DNA from: DASQGA01 sp035535315
GTDB lineage: Bacteria; Actinomycetota; Thermoleophilia; Gaiellales; Gaiellaceae
Assembly: GCA_035535315.1 (NCBI GenBank)
Contig: DATLQD010000018.1
Coordinates: 1 to 27,423, forward strand
Reading direction: 5' to 3'
Length of the DNA stretch: 27,423 nucleotides
Shown piece after piece: positions 16,115-23,507 of the stretch. How positions within the stretch are numbered: position 1 is the first letter of the stretch; the number at the start of each line of letters is the position of its first letter. The notes under the pieces were generated by a model that searched no databases, was not told where the DNA came from, and saw only the letters and a list, made by a program, of their open reading frames with translations. The position numbers were made by a program, and so were the translations under genes.

Positions 16115-17068
16115 CTATGCCTTTCCCACCAAGGCCTTGGCCACTTCGAGGACACGCTCCGGCGTCGGCACCGTCTCGTCCTCGAGAACCGGCGAGAAGG
16201 GGATCGGGACATCCAGCGCCGCCAGGCGTTTCACCGGAGCGTCGAGATGCCAGAACGCCTCGTCTGCCAGGACGGCGGCCAGCTCGGCCGAGACGCCGTA
16301 GCTCGTGTGCCCCTCGTCGACCACGAGCGCGCGCCCGGTCTTGGTGACCGAGGCGACGAGCGTTTCCCGATCGAGCGGCACGAGCGTACGGGGGTCGACG
16401 ACCTCGGCACTGACCCCTTCCTGTTCCAGGAGCTCAGCTGCTTCGAGCGCGACGTACACCATGGAGCTCGTCGCGACGATCGTCAGATCCTCGCCCTCCC
16501 GTTTCACGTCGGCGACGCCCAGCGGCAGCGTGTACTCCTCCTCCGGCACCGGCCCCTTGGTGGCAAACATCATCTTGTCCTCGAAGAAGACGACCGGGTT
16601 GTCGTCCCGGATCGCGGACTTGAGCAGACCCTTGGCGTCGTACGGGGTTGAAGGGACGGCGACCTTGAGTCCAGGGACGTGCGCAACCCAGGCGTGGAGA
16701 CTTTGGCTGTGCTGGGCGGCCGAGCGGCGAGTCGCTCCCAGAGTCGTCCGGATGGTGAGGGGGGCCTTCAGTCTCCCACCCGACATGTAGTGGATCTTCG
16801 CCGCCTGGTTCGCGACCTGGTCCATGACGAGTGTCAGAAAGTCCCCGAACATGATGTCGACGACCGGTCTCATGCCGGTCATCGCGGCACCGAGCCCGAT
16901 GCCCGAGATACCCGCCTCGGAGATCGGCGAGTCGATCACGCGCTCCGGGCCGAACTCCTCGACGAGTCCGGACATGACCTTGAACGGCGTCCCGGCCTCC
17001 GCCACGTCCTCGCCCATGATGAAGACGGTCGGGTCGCGGCGAAGCTCCTCCGCGAGAGCCTCGTTCAC
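16115..17068 (-). CDS. 2-oxoacid dehydrogenase E1 component, beta subunit
   Basis: The thiamine-diphosphate-dependent E1 beta subunit (317 residues from GTG 17068) that with E1 alpha decarboxylates a 2-oxoacid. Family segments are clear: VFIMGEDVAEAGTPFKV, DSPISEAGISGIGLGAA, IRTTLGATRRSAAQHSQS and the C-terminal VVDEGHTSYG. The family's first strand (REISLAQA) lies upstream in the same frame, before the GTG, but no ATG, GTG or TTG precedes it; the frame is closed by a TGA beyond. AAGGAG stands nine bases before an ACG at 17095, which would give TREISLAQAVNEAL. The true start is therefore uncertain and may be non-canonical. The gene lies 58 bp below E1 alpha and one base above the M24 gene. 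Confidence 0.88.
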   Translation of the reverse strand: MNEALAEELRRDPTVFIMGEDVAEAGTPFKVMSGLVEEFGPERVIDSPISEAGISGIGLGAAMTGMRPVVDIMFGDFLTLVMDQVANQAAKIHYMSGGRLKAPLTIRTTLGATRRSAAQHSQSLHAWVAHVPGLKVAVPSTPYDAKGLLKSAIRDDNPVVFFEDKMMFATKGPVPEEEYTLPLGVADVKREGEDLTIVATSSMVYVALEAAELLEQEGVSAEVVDPRTLVPLDRETLVASVTKTGRALVVDEGHTSYGVSAELAAVLADEAFWHLDAPVKRLAALDVPIPFSPVLEDETVPTPERVLEVAKALVGKA

Positions 17069-17126
17069 CGCCTGCGCGAGTGAGATCTCCCGCGTTCCGG
17101 AGTGCTCCTTCGGGAGCGCCTTGACC

Positions 17127-18113
17127 CTAGGCGTAGACGTGTTTGGTCACCTCGCTCGGATCGGGGTAGGGCGCTTCGAGCGCATGCGCTACCGCCGCCG
17201 CTACCTCCTGCGCGACCTGCGTCGCGACTTGCTCGAGCTTCGCTTCGTCCACGCCGTCGGCGACGAGCCGATCGGTGTGCAGCTTCAGCGGGTCGCGCTC
17301 GCCCTGCCAGCGTCCCTCTTCTTCCTTCGATCGGTAGTAGGCGCGGTCGACGTCGCCCACGTGGTGGCCGTGGTAACGGTACGTCTGGAAGAGGAGGAAC
17401 CCGGGCCCTTCGCCTGCGCGTGCCGACGCAACCGCGCGGGAAGTAGCCGCGTAGACCTCGTAGACGTCCTGACCATCGGCCTCCTCGGCCGCGATGCCGA
17501 ACGCGGTGGCGCGAGCCGAGATGTCCCCGGCGGTCGTCTCCGAGTAGTGGGTGTACTCGTTGTAGAGATTGTTCTCGCAGACGTAGACCACCGGCAGCTT
17601 CCAGAGCGACGCCATGTTCATGACCTCGTAGAGAACGCCCTGTCCGAGCGCGCCCTCGCCGAAGAAGCAGACGGCGACCTGGTCGGTGCCGCGGGCCCGC
17701 GCGGAGAAGGCGGCACCGGTCGCGATCCCGGTCGAGCCACCTACGATCGCGTTGGCACCGAGATTCCCGTGCTCGTGGTCGGCGATGTGCATGGATCCGC
17801 CCTTGCCGCGACAGTAGCCCTCCTCCTTGCCGAGAAGCTCGCAGAACATCCGCTCGACCGACGCGCCCTTCGCCAGGCAGTGTCCGTGCCCGCGGTGCGT
17901 GCTCGTGATGTAGTCGTCGTCCGTGAGTGCCTCGCAGACGCCGACCGCAACTGCCTCCTCGCCGATGTAGAGATGGGCGAGGCCGGGCATCTTGGCGGCC
18001 CGGTAGAGCTCGTTCACGTGCTCCTCGAAGGTCCGGATGCGTTGCATTTGCTCGTACATACGCAGCGCGAGCTCAGGTGAGATCTCCGCCGGCCGAGTTT
18101 CGGCCGTGCTCAT
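17127..18113 (-). CDS. 2-oxoacid dehydrogenase E1 component, alpha subunit (acetoin/pyruvate type)
   Basis: A 328-residue thiamine-diphosphate enzyme subunit. It has the substrate-channel and cofactor segments STHRGHGH, GKGGSMHIAD, GANAIVGGSTGIATGAA and the diphosphate/metal motif starting GEGALGQG and ending ENN about 30 residues later, then RYHGHHVGD (the phosphorylation-loop region). This resembles AcoA and small PdhA proteins more than the branched-chain E1. The ATG at 18113 overlaps the TGA of the upstream dehydrogenase by 4 bp (ATGA). The substrate could be pyruvate, acetoin or a related 2-oxoacid produced by the oxidoreductase encoded just upstream; sequence alone does not choose among them. 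Confidence 0.92.
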   Translation of the reverse strand: MSTAETRPAEISPELALRMYEQMQRIRTFEEHVNELYRAAKMPGLAHLYIGEEAVAVGVCEALTDDDYITSTHRGHGHCLAKGASVERMFCELLGKEEGYCRGKGGSMHIADHEHGNLGANAIVGGSTGIATGAAFSARARGTDQVAVCFFGEGALGQGVLYEVMNMASLWKLPVVYVCENNLYNEYTHYSETTAGDISARATAFGIAAEEADGQDVYEVYAATSRAVASARAGEGPGFLLFQTYRYHGHHVGDVDRAYYRSKEEEGRWQGERDPLKLHTDRLVADGVDEAKLEQVATQVAQEVAAAVAHALEAPYPDPSEVTKHVYA

Positions 18114-19006
18114 GAGGGCTGCCTCTCCGGAACGCCGGCCATTCGCGCAAGCACCTCGAAGACGACGGCAAAGTCGTGGTGTGCGAGGCCCATTCCTCGC
18201 GCCGCGGTCAGCAGCTCGTTCGAGATCGCCGTCGTCGGCATGGGGACGTCGAGCTCCCGGCCCAGGTCGAGCGCCAGGAGCATGTCCTTCTGCATCATGT
18301 TCACGTTGAACCATGCTTCCTCGGGCTGCTCGAGCACGAAGGGGGCGCGGTACTTCAGCATCGGCGAGGCGATCACGCTGGAGAGCATCACGTCGAGCGC
18401 AACCTCGCGGTCGATGCCGTCCTTCTCGGCAAGCAATAGGCCTTCCGAGAAGGCCACCATCTGCACCTGCAGGCTCAAATTGATTGCGATCTTCAGGAGC
18501 AGCGCCTGCCCGTTGTCGCCCACCAGTGTCACCTTGGGGCCGATGTCCTTCAGGATCGGCTCGACTTGGGCGAACGTCTCGGGTCGCCCTCCGACCATGA
18601 TCGAGAGACGACCCTCCTCGAGCGTGCTCACACTTCCCGAGACCGGGGCATCCACCATGTCCGCGCCCCGCTCGCGGGCTTTGACGGCGAGCTCGCGGCT
18701 TACGCTCGGCGCCGCCGTAGTCATGTCGATCCAGATCTTCCCCGGCGCTAGCCCGGCAAGAATGCCTTCGTCGCCCTCCGCCACGGCCCGGAGCGCCGCG
18801 ACGTTGGTGACCATGCTCAGAACGACGTTCACCGACTCGGCAACGGCACGCGGACTCTCCTCGAAGACGAGTCCGAGCTCTTCGAGGGGCCGAGCCTTCT
18901 CGCGGGTGCGGTTGTAGCCATGGACCTCGTGGCCGGCCTCGAGCAAGCGCCGGGCGATCCCCCCGCCCATGACCCCCAGACCGACGAACCCGAGCTTCGC
19001 CGTCAT
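18110..19006 (-). CDS. NAD(P)-dependent beta-hydroxyacid dehydrogenase (3-hydroxyisobutyrate dehydrogenase family)
   Basis: A 298-residue beta-hydroxyacid dehydrogenase. The N-terminal Rossmann domain has GLGVMGGG at 9-16; the substrate-binding DAPVSGS is at 119-125 (Ser123, Gly124), and the catalytic Lys172 sits in LLKIAIN with the accompanying Asn176. The C-terminal all-helical domain is complete, so length is normal for the family, which includes 3-hydroxyisobutyrate, tartronate-semialdehyde and related dehydrogenases. ATG 19006 overlaps the regulator's TGA by 4 bp (ATGA). In this operon it most likely oxidises a hydroxyacid to the semialdehyde or oxoacid taken by the E1 enzyme; the precise substrate is inference. 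Confidence 0.9.
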   Translation of the reverse strand: MTAKLGFVGLGVMGGGIARRLLEAGHEVHGYNRTREKARPLEELGLVFEESPRAVAESVNVVLSMVTNVAALRAVAEGDEGILAGLAPGKIWIDMTTAAPSVSRELAVKARERGADMVDAPVSGSVSTLEEGRLSIMVGGRPETFAQVEPILKDIGPKVTLVGDNGQALLLKIAINLSLQVQMVAFSEGLLLAEKDGIDREVALDVMLSSVIASPMLKYRAPFVLEQPEEAWFNVNMMQKDMLLALDLGRELDVPMPTTAISNELLTAARGMGLAHHDFAVVFEVLARMAGVPERQPS

Positions 19007-19716
19007 CTGCGAGCCTTCCTGGCGCCCTGGGTGGTGTCCCGCTCGACGCGCGAGACATGCTCCTGCATCAGCTGGCGGGCTTCCTCGGGCTGGTGTCCGG
19101 CGATCGCTTCGAGGATGAGGAGGTGCATCTCGACCGCACGCTCGGGGCTCCCCTCGATGTGGTAGCTGGACGAGAGCGAGCGTTGCAGGAGGGAGCGGAT
19201 CGCGTGCATGAGGTGTGCGATGAGGCGATTCCTGCTCGCCTCGGCAACTGTGAGATGGAAGCGAAGATCGGCGGTGATGAACTCCTCCTCGGAGCCGAGA
19301 CCCGCCTCCATTGCTTCCACCTCGGCGCCCATCCGGTCGATCTCCGCATCCAGGCGGCGCGAAGCGGCAAGCGCTGCAGCTTCGCCTTCGAGGATGCGTC
19401 TCACCTCGAAGAGCTCACGGTAGTCCGCTTCCTCCGAGGCCAGAAGGAAGTCAAGTGAATGGTCGAGGGGATTACGGAGCGCACCCACCGTAAAGGTGCC
19501 GTTCGCGCTTTCGATGAGACCTCGCGACTCGAGGATCCGCAGCGCCTCGCGAACGGAGGATCGTCCAACCCCGTACGACTCGACCAGCTCGCGCTCGGGG
19601 GGCAGAACGTCTCCCGGGCTGAGGCGGCGCGAGATGATCTCGTCCGTCAACCTTTCCGCCACGAGGTCGTACGTCTTGCGGCGTTCGATAGGGCCGAGTG
19701 TCAGCTTGTCCGACAA
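19003..19716 (-). CDS. FadR-type (GntR/FCD) transcriptional regulator
   Basis: A 237-residue regulator with a winged helix at about 15-77 (PPERELVESYGVGRSSVREALRI spans the recognition helix) and an FCD ligand domain at about 90-230. The FCD domain has the metal/ligand-binding acid and His residues in DLRFHL, HLMHAI and EMHLLI. FCD proteins usually bind organic acids and repress catabolic operons. The chosen start, TTG 19716, gives a family-normal N-terminus and lies within a near-palindrome that fits the FadR operator pattern, just below a promoter-like pair of hexamers; an upstream TTG at 19755 is also open. It is the first gene of the 13-gene run and overlaps the next gene by 4 bp, so autoregulation of the whole operon is the natural reading. 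Confidence 0.88.
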   Translation of the reverse strand: MSDKLTLGPIERRKTYDLVAERLTDEIISRRLSPGDVLPPERELVESYGVGRSSVREALRILESRGLIESANGTFTVGALRNPLDHSLDFLLASEEADYRELFEVRRILEGEAAALAASRRLDAEIDRMGAEVEAMEAGLGSEEEFITADLRFHLTVAEASRNRLIAHLMHAIRSLLQRSLSSSYHIEGSPERAVEMHLLILEAIAGHQPEEARQLMQEHVSRVERDTTQGARKARR

Positions 19717-19723
19717 ACGGACA
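19706..19723. promoter_or_regulatory. predicted FadR-family operator at the regulator's own start
   Basis: TTGTCCGACAA (19706-19716) matches the FadR-subfamily half-site pattern TNGTNNNACNA, with perfect five-base arms about a single C. It overlaps a second inverted repeat, TGTCCG-N5-CGGACA (19707-19723). The site covers the predicted transcription start and the TTG start codon of the regulator, where binding would block its own operon. The match is by eye; binding is not shown. Confidence 0.5.
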
Positions 19724-19725
19724 GC

Positions 19726-19755
19726 AGCGTACAGTGACTCGTATTCACTTGGCAA
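19726..19755 (-). promoter_or_regulatory. possible promoter of the catabolic operon
   Basis: On the minus strand TTGCCA (19755-19750) and TACGCT (19731-19726) are separated by 18 bp and resemble -35 and -10 hexamers of the main sigma factor. The predicted start of transcription falls around 19719, three bases before the TTG start codon, so the message would be nearly leaderless. This fits the absence of a ribosome site there and places the operator over the start. Confidence 0.35.
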
Positions 19756-20135
19756 GATCCACGCCGCTGCCGCCGAAGCTGGCGCTCGCCGGCGGGCCCG
19801 GCATCGCCTGAGAATTCGGGCTCCCGCGGCGTTGCGCACCCGAAACGGGTCTTTCTTGCGGCTTGGCGTACTTACGAAATCTCAAGCGTCGGTGCGGCAT
19901 CGGCAGCTCTAAGCACCCTCGGCCGGCGGTTTCCCTGGGCCTTTTCTTCTTCACCCGTTCTGGGGTGCGGTTAGCAGCGTCGCGCGCTACCGTGACCAAT
20001 TGGCCGAGGCGATTCGCTGAGCCCCCTTCGCTTATTTCGTTCGCCAAGCCCTCGTAGTAAGTCGCTAGATCCAGTTAAAGCTTCGCCCGCTCCCGGCCGA
20101 AGTAGGGCCCTTCCCCCCCGGCTCCTTGCCTTGCT
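19756..20135. other. intergenic region between divergent regulator and NlpC/P60 gene
   Basis: About 380 bp upstream of both divergent genes with no coding sequence I can support; open frames here are shadows. I looked for the conserved blocks of the c-di-AMP riboswitch, which often precedes actinobacterial cell-wall hydrolases, and did not find them. A short inverted repeat CTTCG/CGAAG lies near 20080-20103, and a run of C follows at about 20111-20119. No confident promoter could be placed for the plus-strand gene. Confidence 0.5.
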
Positions 20136-20777
20136 ATGCCTTTTCGCCTCCCCCTCATCTTCGTTGTGCTGGTCCTGTTGCTTGCTCTCCCCTCGGTGGG
20201 AGCCGCGGCGAACGACCCCTCCAGCGCAACTCCGGAGCCGGGCGTCGCGAACACGGTCAGTGCGGACGCCCTTGCACTCGTCACCACCGGCCTGGAAGCG
20301 AAAGCACCGGTCCCGGCGGCGGATGGGCGCGGCCGGAAGGCCGTCGCGATCGCCCTCCGCTATCTGGGTCTTTCCTACCTTTGGGGCGGGGCAAGCCCCG
20401 CGGGCTTCGATTGCTCCGGCTTCGTCATGTACGTCTACGGCAGGGTCGGCGTGCCGCTTCCGCACAACGGGGCGATGCTCTGGGAAAAAGGCCACGCGGT
20501 CGTGCGGCGCCAGCTCGAGCCGGGCGACGTCGTCTTCTTCAACGGCCTCGGGCACGTGGGGATCTTCATCGGCCGTGGTCGCTTCGTTCACTCGCCCCAT
20601 ACGGGCGACGTCGTGAAGATCTCGCGACTCTCCGAGTCGGGGTACCGCACGTCCTATGTGGGCGCCCGCCGGTACTTCTGGTCTGACCGCGGATCCTCGA
20701 AGGCCGCGGCGAGGACGCTAAAGCGGGGGTTGCTCAATGGCTCACGCGGCGATCTCCACCTTAAGACCGAGCGGTAG
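20136..20777 (+). CDS. secreted NlpC/P60 peptidoglycan endopeptidase
   Basis: A 213-residue exported cell-wall hydrolase, cutting stem peptides such as D-Glu-diaminopimelate bonds. A signal peptide spans about 1-25 (basic start, hydrophobic core LIFVVLVLLLALP, cleavage after GAAA). After a 40-residue linker the NlpC/P60 domain begins at about 67 with AVAIALRYLGLSYLWGG; the catalytic Cys93 is in FDCSGF, His140 in GHVGIFIG and the third polar residue is probably His152 (FVHSP). The ATG at 20136 has no ribosome site, which may mean a leaderless or weakly translated message. The tail after residue 180 is basic and likely disordered. It stands alone, divergent from the catabolic operon, and is probably a housekeeping gene. 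Confidence 0.9.
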   Translation: MPFRLPLIFVVLVLLLALPSVGAAANDPSSATPEPGVANTVSADALALVTTGLEAKAPVPAADGRGRKAVAIALRYLGLSYLWGGASPAGFDCSGFVMYVYGRVGVPLPHNGAMLWEKGHAVVRRQLEPGDVVFFNGLGHVGIFIGRGRFVHSPHTGDVVKISRLSESGYRTSYVGARRYFWSDRGSSKAAARTLKRGLLNGSRGDLHLKTER

Positions 20778-20831
20778 CCACCGATTAGTGGACGAACGAA
20801 GCTCTTCTTACTGCCACACGTCGGCTGATCG

Positions 20832-21653
20832 CTACTCGCTGGCGCCAATCTCGGCTTCGGCCGGGCGAAGGACGATCACTTCGATCGGTTCGACCCGGCC
20901 ACGGATCTCTACTCTGCGTCGCTCGAGGCTGTCGGTGGCCGACCCCGCGGCCTCAGCCGCTGCCACGCTGACGATCAACTCGCCTGCAAGCGCAGACGAC
21001 GCGAGTCGCGCGGTCGTGTTGACGGCGTCGCCGAGCGCTGTGAAGTCGTCGACCGTGCCCGCGGGACCTGTCGCTCCGACGAATGCCTCGCCCGTGTGGA
21101 CGGCCGTTCCCACAGGAATTGACCCTGATGGCGTGGCGTTTGCCCGTGCCGCCCGCTCGGCCAAGTCGACCGCGGCTGCTACCCCTGCTGCCGCGTGGTT
21201 CGGCCCGCTGATCCCCCCGAAGAAAAGCGCGATGACCTCATCGCCCACGATCTTGTCGACGAGGCCGTCATGAGCAAGGATCGCGTCGGAGGCCAGTCGA
21301 TAGAAGTGATCGAGGAAGGAGTGGAACTCAGTCGGACGCAGACGTTCGCCCATTGCCGTCGAGCCACGGACATCGGAGAACAACAGCGTGACCGGGATTT
21401 CGACCCCGCTCATGCCTCGCTTGCGAAGCTCGGTTAAGCATTTCGTGCACAGGGCTGGATTGCCGGGGGAGCGCCCGAACCCCGCGGGTCTCAAAACAAG
21501 GCCGCCGATCCCGGCGAACGGCGCTGCGCACAGCTTGCAGCGGGGAGGGGACGGGAGTCTTCGGAACTTTCGCCGCCGGCTGGCCAGGTCTCGACTCTCC
21601 CCCGTCAAGGCGGAGCGGACCTCTTCAAGGGTCATTGCCGTGGTTTCGGCCAT
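20832..21653 (-). CDS. class III adenylate/guanylate cyclase with N-terminal Cys4 motif
   Basis: A 273-residue soluble cyclase making cAMP (or cGMP). The catalytic domain (about 85-265) has metal-binding Asp94 (FSDVRGST) and Asp138 (VGDE), Lys134 at a purine-specifying position, Thr205 (DFTALGD) where class IIIa enzymes have Asp, and the transition-state pair Asn212/Arg216 (NTTAR). Thr in that place is the mark of class IIIb, a group that includes bicarbonate-responsive enzymes. Before it, two Cys pairs (C39/C42 and C69/C72) form a likely zinc-binding module. ATG 21653 is preferred to a TTG at 21662. The gene is convergent with the NlpC/P60 gene and divergent from the glycosyltransferase gene. 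Confidence 0.9.
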   Translation of the reverse strand: MAETTAMTLEEVRSALTGESRDLASRRRKFRRLPSPPRCKLCAAPFAGIGGLVLRPAGFGRSPGNPALCTKCLTELRKRGMSGVEIPVTLLFSDVRGSTAMGERLRPTEFHSFLDHFYRLASDAILAHDGLVDKIVGDEVIALFFGGISGPNHAAAGVAAAVDLAERAARANATPSGSIPVGTAVHTGEAFVGATGPAGTVDDFTALGDAVNTTARLASSALAGELIVSVAAAEAAGSATDSLERRRVEIRGRVEPIEVIVLRPAEAEIGASE

Positions 21654-21773
21654 GCGCCCCAATCTACGCCCGGACGAGCACAGATGTGCCTGCTCGCTTC
21701 TGGCCGAGGGTCCATCGGGTAGGTGAGGCGACCGCCGAGCCTCCTGCGGCCCGATGTCAGCTAGAACCCCTCC

Positions 21774-23315
21774 GTGGGAAAGCCGGTGACGATGGGGCTG
21801 CTCTTCTATCCGCGCGGGGGGTCGGCGCAGGTCGCCCGCTATCTCGCCGGAGCCCTCGATCGCAAGGGCTGGCCGGTTCGGCTCTTCACAGGGTCACTCG
21901 GCGAGCCAGGAACGGTGGCAAACGCAGCCACGTTCTTCGCCGGGCTCGACGTCGCGGCAGCCGACTTCACACCGGCGCTGGGGGCGTTCGATCGGGGCGA
22001 CGACCCGATGGCCGCTGAGATTCCGCTGCATCCTTCGTTCGAGGATCGTGTGGGAGCGCCCGACCGACTCTTCGCATCGCTCGACGATCGAGAGGCCGAG
22101 CGACAGGTCGCCGCCTGGCAACGATTCTTTGCCGAGGACGGGGCCGCGGAGGCGGCGATCGCGCACCTTCATCACCTCACGCCGCAGCACGACGCGCTTG
22201 TCCGGGTCGCGCCAAGCCTGCCCGTTGTCGCGCACCTGCACGGCACCGAGCTGAAGATGCTCGACGGTATTCGCCGCCGCCGTGAGCTGGCGGTTCGTCT
22301 CGGCACCGATCTCACAGGGATGGCCGCAGGTGCTGGGAATAAGCGGGTCGAAGCCGCCCCGCTCACCGACGCCGAGCGTGAACTCTTTGAGAGCACGCGC
22401 TGGGAGGCATGGCGACACGGCGACGCCTGGGAGGCTCGCCTGAAGGCCAACGCGCGGCGCGCCAGTCAGCTCGTCGCGATCTCGCCCCACGATCGCGATG
22501 AGGCCGTCCGTCTACTCGGCACCGACGCGTCAAGAGTCGAGGTCGTCTCGAACGGCGTCGACGTGGGGCGCTTCGACCGACATGGGCCCGGCCCGGGAGA
22601 GCGACTGGCGCGATGGCGTGCGTGGCTCGTCGACGATCCCCGCGGATGGGACGCCTCGAGTGTGGCCGGCTCGGTCCGCTACGGAGCAGACGACCTGGCG
22701 ATATTCACCGATCCGAAGACGGGAGAGGCTAACCCGGTGCTGCTGTACGTCGGGCGCTTCCTCGCGTTCAAGCGCGTGCCACTGCTCGTGCGCGCCTACC
22801 AGCGGGCACGGCCGAGCTTCGAGCGCCCGGCGCCGCTCGTCGTCTGGGGTGGGTACCCGGGCGAGTGGGAAGGAGAGCACCCGGTTGAGGTGGCGCGCAC
22901 GGGCGGGAGCGAGGGGATCTTCTTCAACGGCTGGCGGGGACACGACGACCTGCCTGAGGGGCTGAATGCGGCCGATGTGTTCGTGGCGCCGTCGGTCGAC
23001 GAGCCCTTCGGCCAGGTGTACCTGGAGGCGATGGCCTGCGGGCTGCCTGTGATCGCGACCTCGACGGGCGGCCCGCTCTCATTCGTGAACAGCGCCGCCG
23101 GACGTCCGAACGGGTGGCTCGTCGAGCCCGACGACGAGGCCGCGCTCGCCGGCACTCTCATCGAGGTGGTCAACGATGCGCGGGAGCGCCGCGCGCGGGG
23201 CGAGGCCGCCTACGAGCAGATCCGGGGCGGCTACGCCTGGGACACGATCGCAACCCGGGTCGCCTCGCTGTACGAAGGCGTGCTCGCCAGAAAGGGCACG
23301 TCCCAAGCCACGTGA
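21774..23315 (+). CDS. GT4-family glycosyltransferase
   Basis: A retaining, GT-B-fold glycosyltransferase of 513 residues. The N-terminal domain carries a glycine-rich loop (FYPRGGSAQVARYLAGAL) and HLHGTELKML; the C-terminal domain starts near VLLYVGRFLAFKRVPLLVRAY and holds the donor-binding element DEPFGQVYLEAMACGLPVIA with the two Glu residues of the EX7E motif. An insertion of about 60 residues rich in Arg/Trp (around 205-265) makes it longer than a usual GT4 protein. The start is GTG 21774; ATG 21792 is also possible. A TAGAAC element ends six bases before the GTG, as in leaderless actinobacterial genes. The acceptor and donor sugar cannot be told, and no other glycan genes are nearby. 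Confidence 0.88.
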   Translation: MGKPVTMGLLFYPRGGSAQVARYLAGALDRKGWPVRLFTGSLGEPGTVANAATFFAGLDVAAADFTPALGAFDRGDDPMAAEIPLHPSFEDRVGAPDRLFASLDDREAERQVAAWQRFFAEDGAAEAAIAHLHHLTPQHDALVRVAPSLPVVAHLHGTELKMLDGIRRRRELAVRLGTDLTGMAAGAGNKRVEAAPLTDAERELFESTRWEAWRHGDAWEARLKANARRASQLVAISPHDRDEAVRLLGTDASRVEVVSNGVDVGRFDRHGPGPGERLARWRAWLVDDPRGWDASSVAGSVRYGADDLAIFTDPKTGEANPVLLYVGRFLAFKRVPLLVRAYQRARPSFERPAPLVVWGGYPGEWEGEHPVEVARTGGSEGIFFNGWRGHDDLPEGLNAADVFVAPSVDEPFGQVYLEAMACGLPVIATSTGGPLSFVNSAAGRPNGWLVEPDDEAALAGTLIEVVNDARERRARGEAAYEQIRGGYAWDTIATRVASLYEGVLARKGTSQAT

Positions 23316-23507
23316 ACCGTAGGCGCTGAGCCCAGCTCTTGCCGCGGCAACTCCGAGCCCACGCTGGCTTCTCAGGAAGCGGAGCCCACAGAGGCGTTCA
23401 GTCCGGTCCACGAGGCACCTCCACAGCGCCACCTCTCGTCGAAAACCCTCGGCCGTTCGTTGATCTGCGCAGCTGGTGGGCGGCCGCGTGGCGTCGGCCG
23501 GGGTAGC

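Noticed and set aside
19756..20135. c-di-AMP (ydaO) riboswitch before the NlpC/P60 gene
   Set aside because: Suggested by gene context only; the conserved sequence blocks of the class are not present.
23339..23350. 12-bp palindrome TTGCCGCGGCAA downstream of the glycosyltransferase gene
   Set aside because: No loop for a terminator, no T run and no second copy; chance palindrome in GC-rich DNA is likely.
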